Part shown: one piece after another, positions 5,016 through 5,495 of the stretch | How the letters are laid out: every line of letters begins with the position of its first letter | Position numbering within the stretch: position 1 is the first letter of the stretch | DNA from: Planctomycetota bacterium | GTDB taxonomy: Bacteria; Planctomycetota; SBBH01; JAHFOU01 | Direction of reading: 5' to 3' | DNA: 5,495 bases | Assembly (NCBI GenBank): GCA_023261525.1 | Contig: JAHFOU010000173.1 | Coordinates: 1-5,495 of the forward strand | The notes under the pieces: model-generated | Told to the model about the DNA's origin: nothing | The model's database searches: none | Seen by the model: only the letters and a program-made list of their open reading frames with translations | Position numbers and translations under genes: made by a program

Positions 5016-5495
5016 GTGCGCGCTCCTGAGGCCGCGACGGCCTCGTCCAACAGGGTGGAACAGAGGGATTCGAACGGGATGCCGGCCCGGGCGGCCGCCT
5101 TCGGCAGGAGGCTGCGTTCCGTCAGGCCCGGGATGGTGTTCACCTCCAGGGCTACGGGCTCCCCTCCCGGCGGGAGGCGGAAATCCACCCGGGCCATGCC
5201 CCGGCACCCCAGGGCGCGGAAGGCCCTCAGCGCGGCCTCCTGGAGGCGTTGGCGGGCGGCGGGATCCATCGGGGGGTCGACCTTGTACTCCGTGTCCTGG
5301 GCCTGGTACTTGGCCTCGTAGTCGTAGAAGCCCCGCGGCGTCACCATCTCCACCGGGGGCAGGGCCTTCTCGCCCAGGATGCCCACGGTCATCTCCCGGC
5401 CCGGGACGAAACGCTCCACCACGGCCTCGGCCTCCTCGCGGCCGGCGGCCTGAAGGGCCCCTGCCAAGCCATCGAGGGCGGGCACCACCGAGACC
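5012..5495 (-). CDS. ddl: D-alanine--D-alanine ligase, C-terminal part (5' end outside window)
   Basis: The last 160 residues of Ddl, roughly half of the usual 300-370. Ddl joins two D-alanines using ATP in the cytosol, making the dipeptide added by MurF to peptidoglycan precursors. This is the ATP-grasp half. Counting from the first full codon at 5494, it shows VVERFVPGREMTV (25-37), the omega-loop FYDYEAKY (56-63), RVDF with Asp104 and LEVNTIPGLT with Glu117 and Asn119 as the Mg-binding residues, and SLLPKAAARAGI (128-139). The loop Tyr63 (codon 5308-5306) corresponds to Tyr216 of E. coli DdlB, which is Phe in some D-Ala-D-Lac ligases, so an ordinary D-Ala-D-Ala product and vancomycin-sensitive termini are expected. 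The frame is open to the window edge (SVVPALDGL follows the usual GSSVGVS region), so the GTG at 5488 is internal and not a start. Confidence 0.95.
   Translation of the reverse strand, partial: VSVVPALDGLAGALQAAGREEAEAVVERFVPGREMTVGILGEKALPPVEMVTPRGFYDYEAKYQAQDTEYKVDPPMDPAARQRLQEAALRAFRALGCRGMARVDFRLPPGGEPVALEVNTIPGLTERSLLPKAAARAGIPFESLCSTLLDEAVAASGART

Noticed and set aside
5016..5207. Longer start for ftsQ inside ddl
   Set aside because: The added residues are Gly/Pro/Arg-rich, unrelated to FtsQ, and would overlap ddl by almost 200 bases; ATG at 5015 has a good ribosome site.
4467..5321. Plus-strand open frame opposite ftsQ and ddl (284 codons)
   Set aside because: It is antisense to two conserved genes and its composition is typical of a shadow frame.

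Overview
The window is gene-dense, high-GC bacterial chromosome with strong G/C preference at third codon positions. It carries Gram-negative style envelope genes (periplasm-directed proteins, a likely lipoprotein, the FtsQ division protein, a nucleotide-sugar aminotransferase) together with a stand-alone Hanks-type Ser/Thr kinase. That mix would suit a lineage such as Acidobacteriota (Holophagae-like) or a delta-proteobacterial relative. This placement is an inference from style only: no rRNA or marker gene is present. I see no mobile element, CRISPR array, tRNA or rRNA.

Right side (5495 down to 3253, minus strand): the C-terminal half of D-alanine--D-alanine ligase (ddl) enters from the edge. 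It overlaps an ftsQ/divIB-type cell-division gene by the 4-base ATGA, as in a dcw cluster. The expected ftsA does not follow. A 17-base gap leads instead to an unrecognised exported protein that is probably a lipoprotein, with a possible thioredoxin-like core lacking CXXC and a coiled-coil, charged tail.

Centre (3056 to 3256, plus strand): one small, Ala/Gln/Arg-rich 66-residue protein of unknown function. It converges on the lipoprotein gene, and the two stop codons share the four bases CTAG.

Left side (2977 down to 1, minus strand): a second transcription unit starts from a near-consensus sigma70-type promoter (TTGACG, 16 bp, TATAAT). It encodes a cytosolic Ser/Thr protein kinase with a TTG start, overlapped by ATGA with a WecE/RffA-type dTDP-sugar aminotransferase. 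After an 82-base gap holding a perfect 20-bp palindrome comes a secreted VIT + VWA domain protein that runs off the left edge.

Taken together the window is about the cell envelope: peptidoglycan precursor synthesis and septation on the right; surface-sugar synthesis, a signalling kinase and an exported VWA protein on the left. The least explained parts are the kinase/aminotransferase coupling, the small plus-strand protein, the cysteine-poor lipoprotein, the double hydrophobic N-terminus of FtsQ and the intergenic palindrome.
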